Source: Chara braunii (lineage: Eukaryota; Streptophyta; Charophyceae; Charales; Characeae). Taken from it: DNA of 64,000 bases. Location of the stretch: the NCBI GenBank assembly GCA_003427395.1, contig BFEA01000884.1, positions 350,137-414,136 of the forward strand. Direction: 5' to 3'. Below are positions 1-11,097 of the stretch, piece by piece (within the stretch, counting starts at the first letter, position 1; each line of letters begins with the position of its first letter). The notes beneath the pieces are model-generated. The model was given only the letters and a program-made list of their open reading frames with translations. It had not been told where the DNA came from and did not search any database. The translations under genes and the position numbers were made by a program.

Positions 1-354
1 AAACACTGTGCTGTGATTTTCGGTGGGAGGTCTCTGTTTTTTTTTTTTTTTTTGTCTTTCTTCAGTTTTCTCAGCCTATAAATTCGTAATGAACCTGTCA
101 GGCCGCTGCCACTCAGTGTCATACTAGATCGGCCGCACTCCTATCCGACTGCTAATAGGACCTCGCCCCTGCACACACATAACTGGAGCCTTGGGGGTTG
201 GGGGATGTGGGGGCAGATGGCTTAGAGGGTTTCCGGGTAGGTTTGGGGACTGGTGTCGGGGGTTTGGTGAGTGGCGGGTGGCAGGTCGGTCGGTGTTGGT
301 CTAATTCGGTGGTATAAGAGGTGCTTCAGGGGTCGTGGAATTTTTTTATTTTAT

Positions 355-520
355 TTTTTTTGGCCTAAGGCCACGTGTTCCAGACCCCACGCATCAATTC
401 CGTTTTTCTGAAAAACGAGGGAGCGGCCTGTTTTCGTGTTTAACGGGAATTCAACGGGATTTTTTAGAATTCAATGGGATACAATGGGAGTTTAATTCCC
501 CCGTTCCCCGTTAAAACGAC
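355..520. repeat. Cluster of AACGGGAATTC-type words
   Basis: Between about 455 and 515 the words AACGGGAATTC, AACGGGA, AATTCAATGGGA and ATTCCCCCGTTCCCCGTT follow each other, so both strands of the same word occur close together. A short palindrome with GGCCTAAGGCC lies just left. The texture matches the word arrays at 2.7, 12.8, 13.8, 54.4 and 63.4 kb. Repeated at 4453-4618 by the assembly duplicate. No gene is seen in 1-540. Confidence 0.4.
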
Positions 521-552
521 ACACAGGTGTAGGGTGCATTATTTCGTCAACA

Positions 553-1460
553 ATGTCGACAAACATGATTGTTCATCTTAAGCCGTACATGCGCTTAACA
601 AAACCGTTTCCTCCTTATGCAAAATCCGTGACGCATTATAGGAGCATACATGGTTCCATGGAGCAACTTAAGAGGTTTTTGAAGAGGATTCATGGATGAC
701 CGTCGTCCCGTACAGGAACCCGCACCTTGACGATTTAATGATGAATGAAACAATGGTAATTGGAATGTCATGGAGAATGTTTGCCCTTAGGCCAACCATT
801 ACAAGTTTGTCAATATGTTGGAGTTCGGGAGCCTCAGTACAGTGCTTGATGGTGTTTTCAAACCAAAGTTCCTCACTCGTGCGCGTAAATCATTTCGCTT
901 CGTTAGTTGTTTGACCAGTCACCTCGACTGCGAGTACATCACTTCTTTGCCGTGAACTTGGGGAAGTTCGCAGAAATAAGAGTGGTGGATTGTGCTCGTC
1001 ATTGTTCATTCTTGGAGCAGCAGCCACTCTGTTGTCAGGGATTTCGCCACAAGTTGTGTCATACTGTTGTGTGCAATTAATTCTTACCGGATGTGCTTTC
1101 ACCAGAATTTTATGTATGGCTTGTTCAAATAAAAGTAAGAAACTCGTGGATGCAGTTGTGCATGTATCACAAAACGAGTTGCATATGGATATGTCAAAGT
1201 TCACAGCTGTGCCATATCGCCGTAGTCCAAATGAGCGGTCAAATATGGTGATAGTAGGTCAGATCGAAGATTATTCATTGTGCCATGAGGTGAAAAAGAA
1301 AGTGTCCGACATACGAGATTATATAGGGAATTCCTTAGCACAACCAGGAGGGCTTGTTAGGATGAAATACATGTCCGTATTTTTATAGAATGCAACTGTC
1401 GAGGAAGCGTAGATCCACGTACATAGATTATCTATGAATATCACGTATGGCTTCGGTTCA
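553..1460 (+). pseudogene. Unknown repeated protein family, broken copy (artefact twin of 4651-5558)
   Basis: Reading frames change several times, but the pieces HYKFVNMLEFGSLSTVLDGV (about 800-860), VVDCARHCSFLEQQPL (about 985-1035), VVSYCCVQLILTGC (about 1055-1100), ILCMACSN and VGQIEDYSLCHEV align in order with a copy at 44030-44935 (YKFASASEWGSL, LLDCASYNPFLELHPL, VSYCCIRLSLVG, VLCVACSN, AGQIDEVDKWHEV). A tail SMNITYGFGSQ (about 1432-1465) matches SMNVLYGFGSH. Two Cys pairs are conserved. I do not recognise the family. Identical to 4651-5558. Confidence 0.5.
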
Positions 1461-1525
1461 CAACCTCGTCCTCTGGATAGCCCGTATATCACCAAATCCG
1501 GGCGGTTTGTCAGACCCTGTACTTA

Positions 1526-2253
1526 AGTTGTAAACATCAGCCAGAGTGAGCAAACAAGTGTATAACACATGTTTCATTAACAAGAATAACATACATAGAG
1601 CATACCACACGAGTAGACAAAGATAGAACCGAGCGCAGGTACCGCGTCAAATTGAAATCATGAAAAACACCGACGCGATCAGGCGAATGGACCCTACACC
1701 TTGTTTCAGTCGGTCGCCTGTCCGGCTTCGTCAGGGGTCAGGGGTCAGTCTCGTACCTAGCATGGGATGGGAAGAAAACACTAACATGAGTTTTGTATAG
1801 GTCTACGCTACCTCAATCTCAAACAAACATGTTGGACTAACACATTCCAATGAACTACTCGAGGTAACTGAAAATAGCAGACCCCAATAAACTAAAAAAT
1901 CTACACATACATAAAGATCAAAACCAGTGATCTAAAAAAGGTTTGGAAGGATCTAAAACTATATTGAAGTATCAGCCGACAGAGACTTCAACAAAGGTAC
2001 AGGAGAAGTTAGGTAACGGGTTCGAAACCAAAATAGTCAACAGGGAGGAGGAAATCAGTCAAGACAGTAGCAGAAGAGAGGTAGAGAATTTGAGTTCAAA
2101 GAGTCAAGAAAATACAGGAAAGACAGAAAAAAAAAAAAAAAAAAAAAAAGGAAAGGAAAGGAAAGGAAGGGAAGAAAGGAAAGAAAACAAACAAACACGG
2201 AGAGCAGAACAACAGATAGTAGGAACGAGCTAGACAAGACAGAGTAAAACGGA
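1526..2253 (-). repeat. Truncated Penelope pseudo-LTR (duplicate of 5624-6351)
   Basis: Same sequence as the left pseudo-LTR of the Penelope-like element, cut by the adapter at 2254. Includes a poly-A tract around 2127-2150 and the hammerhead at 1690-1739. Count once with 5624-6492. Confidence 0.8.
1690..1739 (-). ncRNA. Hammerhead ribozyme (assembly twin of 5788-5837)
   Basis: Identical to 5788-5837; see that entry for the fold. Present twice only because of the assembly duplication. Confidence 0.7.
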
Positions 2254-2288
2254 TCTCTTATACACATCTAGATGTGTATAAGAGACAG
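2254..2288. other. Residual Nextera mate-pair junction adapter
   Basis: 2270-2288 is the full 19-base Tn5 mosaic end AGATGTGTATAAGAGACAG, preceded at 2254-2269 by 16 bases of its reverse complement. This head-to-head arrangement is the Nextera mate-pair junction. It is library DNA, and marks a probable false join between 2253 and 2289. Confidence 0.95.
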
Positions 2289-2336
2289 GTGTGTGTGTGT
2301 GTGCGTGTGTGTGTATGCGTGTGTGTGTGTGTGTAA
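2289..2336 (+). repeat. (GT)n microsatellite
   Basis: Near-pure GT run with a few CG interruptions, starting directly after the adapter. Confidence 0.9.
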
Positions 2337-2451
2337 GGGGGGGGGGGGGCGACACTCCCCCAACCAAGCAATCAATCAATCAATCAATAGAAAAAAAGGT
2401 GCATGGCATCATTTTTTTTATTTTTATTTTTTCATTAATCAATCAATCAAT

Positions 2452-2496
<45 letters not shown>

Positions 2497-2515
2497 TATC
2501 AAGCAATCAATTTTT
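2337..2515. repeat. G-run/C-run hairpin followed by (AATC)n
   Basis: Thirteen Gs (2337-2349), then CGACACT and five Cs, then CAACCAAGC and a long AATC tetramer array to about 2515, broken by an A/T-rich patch. The same order (G-run, CGAC, C-run, CCACC, AATC array, A-rich, poly-T) recurs at 42696-42830, so this is a dispersed unit, not random low complexity. Confidence 0.6.
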
Positions 2516-3417
2516 ATTTATTTATTATGTTTTTTTTTTTTTCGCGTTTTGATATTTTCTATTTTTTTAAAATATAATAAAGGACAAAAAAATAAAATAA
2601 AAAATATTGGGTTCTAGAGCACGAAAAGCTCTACATCCTTATTTTTTTCATTTTTTTTTACGTTTTTTGGGGGGTGTTTCGTCACTTTGTACGGGACCGG
2701 CCATACGGCCGTACGGCCGTACGTACAACCGTACGACAGAACCCTCGTACAACGTACGGGGTGCAACACAGTTGCACAATACATGTAAAAAAAAATATGC
2801 ACAACACCTTTATTTGCCAACTTTTTTTAAGAGTGTCTGCACGTCTGTTTTTTTCGTTCATGTGTGTGTGATGTGTAGGGCTGTGTATCCGGAAATTGAT
2901 TCAACACGGGTTCAGCGTTGAAAGATGTAACGCGCGTTGAATCCGCATTGAATCCACGTTGAATCCGCGTTGAACAGCCCGTTAGACGGGTTACAACATG
3001 ACCCGCGATCATTTTTTTCACGGGCTAAAAATAATCAAAAGAAATATATATATATAGGGTTGTAGATCTTTTCCAGCTCTACAACCTCATATTTTTATTT
3101 TATTTTTTTAAGTTTTTACTACGTTAAAAAAAAATCAAAAACGTAAAGACAATGAAAAAAAAAAAAAAAAAGATGAAATGAGTTTCTTTTTTTTGGGTTA
3201 CACTGAGATATTTTTAGGGGTAAAAAAAAAAAACCCAGAAAAACAAGCTAAAAATATACTGTTATAGACATTTCAAAGATATACAACAACATTTTTTTTT
3301 TTCCCTTCATGTATAAAAATACAAAAAAACGTAAAAGCAAATAAAAAAAGGAAAAGCAGACACGCACGCACACACAGAGACACAAAACACACAAACACAT
3401 AAACATACACACATATG

Positions 3418-3465
<48 letters not shown>

Positions 3466-3700
3466 CACACACACACCAACAATCATGCACACACACACAC
3501 ACACACACGCACATTTTCAAATACACACATACACAAACACATACGTATACATACATATTCATGCACAAACACACTCTCACACGCAGGGACACGCATACAT
3601 ACATGCACGCACACACAGCACACCGGGGGCGAGGTCCCATTAACAATAAGATAGGATAAACATGAGTTTGTGGGGCAGTTGAGTGACCCAAATCCTGTCG
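2516..3700. repeat. A/T-rich low-complexity stretch with palindromic word clusters and (CA)n
   Basis: No gene seen. Contents: a small hairpin TAGAGC/GCTCTA at about 2613-2631; CGTACG/GGCC words at 2694-2770; words of the type GTTGAATCCGC at about 2900-2990; a hairpin GGTTGTAGA/TCTACAACC at about 3057-3085; and a long CA microsatellite with interruptions from about 3360 to 3620. Confidence 0.6.
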
Positions 3701-4098
3701 TGCAATACTCGTGATCCCACGGTCAGTATTTTACTTATATTACCTGAAAAAGTAAGGAGATTTTTGTAAACTTTGTTCCCCTCCTCCTCTCCTTAACACT
3801 GGGCATGCCCGTGCAAAGAAAGTTTCCCACCAGAATCTTTTCAATGGGTTGGGGGTGTGGCCAACCCCAAACGAGGGTGGGGTCGGCCTTAGGCCCACTG
3901 GACAGAATATTTTCAGTATTTTACTTGTTGTTGTGCAATTATCTCATTGNGTGGAGCCCTCCTTNAATCACGGAGTATATGGAGGNTGTCAGGATCAGTG
4001 CTGACAGAAGTCAAGTTTATTCTAGAAAATGTGGCGGTTACTTTGTTCAATGTTGTTGCAACCACCACCATCAGATCATTTGTGATCTGATGGTTGGG
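3701..4098. other. No gene; perfect inverted repeat at the duplication edge
   Basis: 4068-4093 is an 11-bp perfect inverted repeat, CCATCAGATCA and TGATCTGATGG around TTTG, five bases before the duplicated block resumes at 4099. Ambiguous bases lie at 3950, 3965 and 3986. TTGGGGG and CCCCAA also face each other around 3848-3870. Nothing codes convincingly. Confidence 0.6.
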
Positions 4099-4650
4099 AA
4101 ACACTGTGCTGTGATTTTCGGTGGGNGGTCTCTGTTTTTTTTTTTTTTTTTGTCTTTCTTCAGTTTTCTCAGCCTATAAATTCGTAATGAACCTGTCAGG
4201 CCGCTGCCACTCAGTGTCATACTAGATCGGCCGCACTCCTATCCGACTGCTAATAGGACCTCGCCCCTGCACACACATAACTGGAGCCTTGGGGGTTGGG
4301 GGATGTGGGGGCAGATGGCTTAGAGGGTTTCCGGGTAGGTTTGGGGACTGGTGTCGGGGGTTTGGTGAGTGGCGGGTGGCAGGTCGGTCGGTGTTGGTCT
4401 AATTCGGTGGTATAAGAGGTGCTTCAGGGGTCGTGGAATTTTTTTATTTTATTTTTTTTGGCCTAAGGCCACGTGTTCCAGACCCCACGCATCAATTCCG
4501 TTTTTCTGAAAAACGAGGGAGCGGCCTGTTTTCGTGTTTAACGGGAATTCAACGGGATTTTTTAGAATTCAATGGGATACAATGGGAGTTTAATTCCCCC
4601 GTTCCCCGTTAAAACGACACACAGGTGTAGGGTGCATTATTTCGTCAACA

Positions 4651-5558
4651 ATGTCGACAAACATGATTGTTCATCTTAAGCCGTACATGCGCTTAACAAA
4701 ACCGTTTCCTCCTTATGCAAAATCCGTGACGCATTATAGGAGCATACATGGTTCCATGGAGCAACTTAAGAGGTTTTTGAAGAGGATTCATGGATGACCG
4801 TCGTCCCGTACAGGAACCCGCACCTTGACGATTTAATGATGAATGAAACAATGGTAATTGGAATGTCATGGAGAATGTTTGCCCTTAGGCCAACCATTAC
4901 AAGTTTGTCAATATGTTGGAGTTCGGGAGCCTCAGTACAGTGCTTGATGGTGTTTTCAAACCAAAGTTCCTCACTCGTGCGCGTAAATCATTTCGCTTCG
5001 TTAGTTGTTTGACCAGTCACCTCGACTGCGAGTACATCACTTCTTTGCCGTGAACTTGGGGAAGTTCGCAGAAATAAGAGTGGTGGATTGTGCTCGTCAT
5101 TGTTCATTCTTGGAGCAGCAGCCACTCTGTTGTCAGGGATTTCGCCACAAGTTGTGTCATACTGTTGTGTGCAATTAATTCTTACCGGATGTGCTTTCAC
5201 CAGAATTTTATGTATGGCTTGTTCAAATAAAAGTAAGAAACTCGTGGATGCAGTTGTGCATGTATCACAAAACGAGTTGCATATGGATATGTCAAAGTTC
5301 ACAGCTGTGCCATATCGCCGTAGTCCAAATGAGCGGTCAAATATGGTGATAGTAGGTCAGATCGAAGATTATTCATTGTGCCATGAGGTGAAAAAGAAAG
5401 TGTCCGACATACGAGATTATATAGGGAATTCCTTAGCACAACCAGGAGGGCTTGTTAGGATGAAATACATGTCCGTATTTTTATAGAATGCAACTGTCGA
5501 GGAAGCGTAGATCCACGTACATAGATTATCTATGAATATCACGTATGGCTTCGGTTCA
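4651..5558 (+). pseudogene. Unknown repeated protein family, broken copy
   Basis: Genuine copy of the fragment duplicated at 553-1460. The longest open stretch (5088-5486) gives ISPQVVSYCCVQLILTG, ILCMACSNKSKKLVDAV and MVIVGQIEDYSLCHEV. At least three frame changes separate the conserved blocks, so it is dead. It lies directly left of the Penelope pseudo-LTR, which probably inserted beside or into it. A better copy is at 44030-44935. Function unknown; the conserved Cys pairs (YCC; CMAC) hint at metal binding, but that is a guess. Confidence 0.5.
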
Positions 5559-5623
5559 CAACCTCGTCCTCTGGATAGCCCGTATATCACCAAATCCGGG
5601 CGGTTTGTCAGACCCTGTACTTA

Positions 5624-6492
5624 AGTTGTAAACATCAGCCAGAGTGAGCAAACAAGTGTATAACACATGTTTCATTAACAAGAATAACATACATAGAGCA
5701 TACCACACGAGTAGACAAAGATAGAACCGAGCGCAGGTACCGCGTCAAATTGAAATCATGAAAAACACCGACGCGATCAGGCGAATGGACCCTACACCTT
5801 GTTTCAGTCGGTCGCCTGTCCGGCTTCGTCAGGGGTCAGGGGTCAGTCTCGTACCTAGCATGGGATGGGAAGAAAACACTAACATGAGTTTTGTATAGGT
5901 CTACGCTACCTCAATCTCAAACAAACATGTTGGACTAACACATTCCAATGAACTACTCGAGGTAACTGAAAATAGCAGACCCCAATAAACTAAAAAATCT
6001 ACACATACATAAAGATCAAAACCAGTGATCTAAAAAAGGTTTGGAAGGATCTAAAACTATATTGAAGTATCAGCCGACAGAGACTTCAACAAAGGTACAG
6101 GAGAAGTTAGGTAACGGGTTCGAAACCAAAATAGTCAACAGGGAGGAGGAAATCAGTCAAGACAGTAGCAGAAGAGAGGTAGAGAATTTGAGTTCAAAGA
6201 GTCAAGAAAATACAGGAAAGACAGAAAAAAAAAAAAAAAAAAAAAAAGGAAAGGAAAGGAAAGGAAGGGAAGAAAGGAAAGAAAACAAACAAACACGGAG
6301 AGCAGAACAACAGATAGTAGGAACGAGCTAGACAAGACAGAGTAAAACGGAGGTGGGGAGTTTACGTCCCGCAAATCAAAATGAATCAAAGTAGGGAGAC
6401 AAAGAAGAAAGAAGGTTACAACAGAAGTGATACCAATAGTGGAACGATCCGGAGAAAGACACAACATAGAATTGTCCACCAAACACAAGGAA
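5624..6492 (-). repeat. Left (downstream) pseudo-LTR of the Penelope-like element
   Basis: Closely similar, in direct orientation, to 11098-11943: both start TTGTAAACATCAG, share the hammerhead, an internal poly-A tract with GGAAAGGAAAGG, and end near AATTGTCCACCAAACACA. They flank the Penelope ORFs. Terminal direct repeats of this kind are the usual 'pLTRs' of Penelope-like elements. They differ at scattered positions, so the insertion is not recent. Confidence 0.75.
5788..5837 (-). ncRNA. Type I hammerhead ribozyme in left pseudo-LTR
   Basis: Read on the minus strand: stem I GACCC, core CUGACGA, stem II AGCCGG paired with CCGACU (one C-A mismatch) around an 8-base loop, core GAAA, a 3-bp stem III (A-U, C-G, A-U) with triloop AGG, cleavage triplet GUA, then GGGUC closing stem I. 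All invariant hammerhead residues are present. Predicted cut lies between 5793 and 5792. The strand matches that of the Penelope ORFs. The very short stem III fits the retroelement-associated type. Confidence 0.75.
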
Positions 6493-6564
6493 GGGCAAAA
6501 TGCCCGTCAGAACCAGCAAACATGAAGGATAGGAAAATATTAAAAGCTAGCCTAGCGAAAAATT

Positions 6565-9230
6565 CTAAACCCACTGAGTGAAGCAGCATACCCAATAAAG
6601 CCAACAGTCATTCATTCGTGAAAAAAAAATTCTCAAACAATTGTCGAAGTATACGTCCGAAAAATCCCTTGCTTGCAGTTCCATTTTCAAAGTGAACAAA
6701 AAACAAGCGTCTGCCCCCAGCATCGTTGACAAAGCCTTGGCTCGGTGAAGGCATGCAGTAATAACAAACATTTTTTGTAGCTTGTCCGAATAGGAGGTAA
6801 AGTCTTGCAGATTCTGAAAGAGGATCTCCCTAAGAGTAATACAACATTCGTTCTTGTGCATTGCAGCATAGAGTACATGATAGGGTTGGTGAAACACTTT
6901 CAAAACACATCCCAAGAAGTCTCAGGTATTGCTGCAACTTGTCCGTTCAAGAACCAAATTATCATCGTAGCAGGTTTGGAACCGTTTTAACCTATTAATA
7001 GCAGTAATTCTACTGTAATTGGATCCCTTGGAGGAACTTGGAAAAAACTGAGATGTCATTAACCAACCTCATCCCAAAGAGAAAACGTCGCTCCCTTCCT
7101 AAATGATTCAAAAATTAAAATTCATTAAACACACAAAGGAGACACGCTAGTACAGGGGTAGATGACTTAACCATAGGAATACCGACAATTTGTCTAAGTA
7201 CGACACCAGTAGGCGAGTGTAACCAGTAGGGACAGTCTTTCGCTTCCCCAACAGGGCTTTTTTCCCTCTCTTTTTTACAAAAATATCATTGTATCTCCCC
7301 TCTTCGTAATAGCGACAAAGCCATTCGACAACTTTAATAATAAAGGAATGTGGAAGTGTTGTAAACATCTCTTTCACATCAAAGCAAGCAACAATCGCGT
7401 CTTCTCCAGGCAATACTTTCGTATTAAAATACTCCAACCTCAAAATCATATCATTGGGTCACCTTAGGTTAAAGTTGGAGCCGACAGGAAGAATCCACAT
7501 TAGTTTATTAACAGCTTTGGATATGCTTTTGCTGACACGTACCAATGGATCAGAGTAAGAGGGGCAGATTGGTCTCCACTTGGCGATATCCTTGTGTTTG
7601 GGAATAGAATATGTGTTACCCAGACAACCCTGTGAATTGAAACTGACAATCTTCTTCACTCCTAATAGACTATACTCCTTCTTTACCTTTGAGATAACTT
7701 CCGACTCCGAACATTCGGTGTGTTCAAAACCTGAATTGTCCATAAACAGCATATTCATGCCCCTCTAGAAAACGACCGGACAACAGACACAAGTATCACC
7801 GATATTATGATCGATTGGACACAAAACTAATCCCTTCAACCGATGCTTAACTTCCAGAACTTCGGCCATCCCTTCCAACTGAACAATGTCACTATATCCT
7901 ATACTACAGTTAAAACAGGAAAGTAAATCCCTACTTGACATTAAAAAGGCGCACTTACCTACCTAGACATTGTCCAATCCTTCGAAAATACAGTTTCTGA
8001 ACAACTTAAGATTACGACAAAAGGCGGGGTACGGAATATTCTTATTGTTTCTCACCAGTCTTGGAATCCAGTGTTCTTCGTTGAATCTAAACGCCACATG
8101 CTCTCCTTGTCTCGGGAGTTCGGATTCTCGACAGATGCACTCAAATGACAATTGTTCCGCGACACTACAAAAATTATGCAAAAGATCACCAACGGACTTA
8201 TTTCTTATTCATACGACCCTTAATTTCCTACATATAATCCGCTGCAGGGGAGAACGAATAGAGGACGATTTGATAGTTACCAAACACACATCTCGAATCC
8301 GTTTCCTCGAAAGTCCTGAGTCAAAAGGAATTATAACTGCTACTCTAATCCTAAGATTTACTAATAACTTGTTTCTGACAACACGAGTTATTTTCCCTCG
8401 CAGGGTCGATCGACTCTCTTTCTTTGAAAAACATCTCACGTAGTTATAGAATTGAAGAGGTCTGTCAAACAACTCCCGATACAGCCTCTTACACTTAGAA
8501 GGTAACTTCAACAACTCAGTAAGCTCCCCTTTAAGCTTCTCAAATCGTGAGCAATATCGTGAAATTTTAACAAAACACAGAGTAACCCCCGACATGAGTT
8601 TGGCCCTACAATGTTTGAACAATTCAGTATCACCCTCTGTCTTAACAACTGATGAGCCATAGCACCTACGTAACAATTTCCACCTATCAATTAAAACATT
8701 CTCGATAATACACTTCACGGATACGACCCCGATGTGCCTACAAAAACACTTGTCCAAGATTTCAAGAAGGCTAGAAGAAGTAAGCCTAGCGGACGATTCG
8801 AACACAAAAGGAGCATTACACAAAGGAGTAGAGCTCAAACAATCAGGAGTGCAAACACCCGTTCTGTGACTCCTACGTTCCCTTTTCCCAGGTCAGTGTT
8901 TCCACCGTTCTCTACGTCTCGCGTGGGTAATGACAGAATTGAGAAAAGGACTAAACCGTCTGATGAAATAGCTTTCAGTGTGCAGGAGTTGGTCGTTAGT
9001 CGAACACGCAATAGGAATCGCCACGTATCCTCCAATCAGACAGTGCCTTAACCACCTATACAGTCTGTGGTTCCTTACATTCGAGTTCAGCGGGGCAGTC
9101 ACTCCGTCCACATGTTCCTTCGAACTATAGAGGATTGGTATGCTAGAACAACCAATATACATATGTTTACACCATAGAGACAGCAATACGTAAACCAGGG
9201 GGCCAGGGCATGAGATAAAGTCGTAACCAT
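6565..9230 (-). pseudogene. Penelope-like ORF2: N-terminal GIY-YIG nuclease plus reverse transcriptase
   Basis: Minus-strand pieces in order. GIY-YIG domain (about 9230-8893): LVY, ten residues, YIGC, then KEHVDG and late ESYFIRRFSPFLN with the family's Glu and P-x-LN end; the Arg normally after YIG looks replaced by Ser. A linker follows (8838-8209). RT part: FEHTE..., IPKHKDIAKWRPICP (about 7600), FDVKEMFTTLPH (motif A, about 7380) and CYDDNLVLE (motif C, about 6970). A thumb-like C-terminus ends at 6565. The FDVK-TLPH and YDD boxes are Penelope-like, not LTR- or LINE-like. Several frameshifts make it dead. The nuclease lies before the RT, the reverse of classic Penelope but the order of the permuted clade reported from green algae and protists. 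Confidence 0.75.
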
Positions 9231-9420
9231 CATTAAAAAAATGTCGAAGAAATTAAATAAATTTACTACACCAAGGAATCCGCCGAAGGAAAATAAGCCA
9301 AATTACAACCAGTCGGAACGCATTATCAATCTTACCGTTCTTCAACAAAGCTTCATTCCGACGTGCAACCCTACATGCAAGAACTAAATCGAAGAGGTCA
9401 CCGACGGTCGGTAGCAAACC

Positions 9421-10872
9421 TTAGCATCCACCGGAGACATCCTCTTCACCCTCTTCGCTTTGCTCAGCAAGATCATTCGAATTCTCGGAATCATCGATAT
9501 CGAGGACATCATCCACTAAAATTTGCTTGCTCTCTCGTTTACCGTAGGCTCGTTCTGTGTAGATGCCCGCAATCTCCTCCGCTGACGACTTGATAGTGAT
9601 GTAGGTGAGTCGTTCATCATCGCAAAAGTTCTCGATCTCCTGCTTTTTCATCTTGAAGAGTTCTCCGCAGACTCTTCTCCGAAAGTTCTTTCGATCCTCG
9701 TTAAGAAGTTTCTCAAATGCCACACGTACGCGCTCTTGTGCCTCTCCGGACTGTTTCGGGCTTGCTGCCTTACTCAATCTGCTCCTACGATTGGAAGGTG
9801 ACCCACTTTTCCGTGCAATCCGCTTCCTCTTCACACTAGATGGAGTAGGAGAAGTCGCAACACTAACCCGCTTGATCCTTTCATTGAGAGCTTCGACCTC
9901 TCTTTCTGCCAAATCCTTATTATCACGAAGTTTGCGATATGCGTCAGACAACTTCACGTAATCGCCTGTCGTGGGAGTGTCGCCACATTGATTCGGCATC
10001 GCAGTCGTCGCAGCAGCCCCAGCTGTAGTATTCGTAGAATTCTTCATCAACGCCTTGACTTGTTCCTTCAAGCAAATGACATCTTCGATAAGATGTTCGT
10101 TGTCAGACCTTAGGACCTGCAGCTCCTGATTCGTGTCATTGACTCGGCAAACCTTCCGTTGCAAGTCGGCCATCGCATGCTTCAGCTGGAGAATCTCGTC
10201 ATCCTTCTTCTTTATAACGTCGTTCGTCTGATCTTTTCTCGCATCACCATCATTTCTCCTTCGAATTGCCTCAGAGGTTAGGGGAATAAGAGACTCGCCG
10301 ACATCAACTCTCCTACCCAGTACTTCCTCACAAACGAGTTTCATCTGATTGCCAACCATTTTTCCAATACTGACCTTGAAATCTTCTTTGTCATTTTCCT
10401 CCTTCTGCTTTTTTGCCACTTCATCCTGACTAGCCTCCTTCACTTTCTTAGCAGCCTCCGCTTTCTCTCTCTTGATACGTTCCTGCTCCTCAATATCTCC
10501 GGACATCCACGACCACATCTTCTCCACCTTATCATTCCTTTCTTTGTAATCAGGATTCCACGATTGCCGAGTGAAGCCACTTCAATATCCCCCACTGTTA
10601 TAACGTCTACCTGATCCACCACTGTTGTTTTTGTTATAGGTTCCTCTAGAACCACAATTGTATCCTCAGTTTCCCTGACCATTACGAATATCCTGTGAAG
10701 GCTCCTGGTAAGGCACAATAGCACCAGGAAAAGGTAAGATCGACGCAAAACTCAACGTGGATGCTTGATTAGACCGGTTAAACACCTGTCGCTCCATGTC
10801 GCGCATTTGTGTGCAACATTCCCGAATGAAATGTCCCGGTCTACTACAATAATGGCAAACCCGTGGATCCAT
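9421..10872 (-). pseudogene. Penelope-like element ORF1: CCHC zinc knuckle and coiled coil
   Basis: Start chosen at MDPRVCHYCSRPGHF (ATG at 10872). The knuckle C-x2-C-x4-H-x4-C is complete at residues 6-19. A Gly/Asn/Arg-rich linker follows, then a charged helical stretch (EEQERIKREKAEAAKKVKEA), a long heptad-like segment (about residues 200-300), a basic Arg/Lys/Ser patch and an acidic tail. The frame is continuous for about 484 codons except for two TGA codons (10666-10668 and 10582-10584), both plausible CGA-to-TGA changes. It sits about 190 bp upstream of ORF2 on the same strand between the pseudo-LTRs. Probable role: binding element RNA. I cannot exclude that it is an older separate retro-gene. 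Confidence 0.6.
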
Positions 10873-11097
10873 AAGCGAAAAAAAACAGGAAGAGGGAGGA
10901 TAAATAGACAAAAGATGGGTATAATAATAACTGAAAGAAGCAAAAATGCAGAGGAAGCGAAAAGAATGAACACCGTAATCACATCCAGAAGTTTAAACAA
11001 TAAAGGTAGTTAGGATTAGAGTAGAATAAATAGATAGATGGATGACTGTAAACACAATCGCAGTATTATTGCTACACTGGTTGGTGCATGAACTAAT

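Larger units (their letters stand above)
1..2253. repeat. Exact duplicate of 4099-6351 (assembly redundancy)
   Basis: Every base I compared matches 4099-6351 at a constant offset of 4098, including poly-T and poly-A lengths; the only difference seen is an ambiguous N at 4126. Identity stops at 2253, exactly where a sequencing adapter begins, while the 4099 copy runs on into related sequence. This is best read as a redundant contig end, not a biological duplication. Its contents (unknown-family fragment, truncated pseudo-LTR, hammerhead) should be counted once. Confidence 0.9.

Noticed and set aside
3248-3691. Cys/Val-rich and His/Thr-rich long ORFs
   Set aside because: They are translations of the CA/GT microsatellite.
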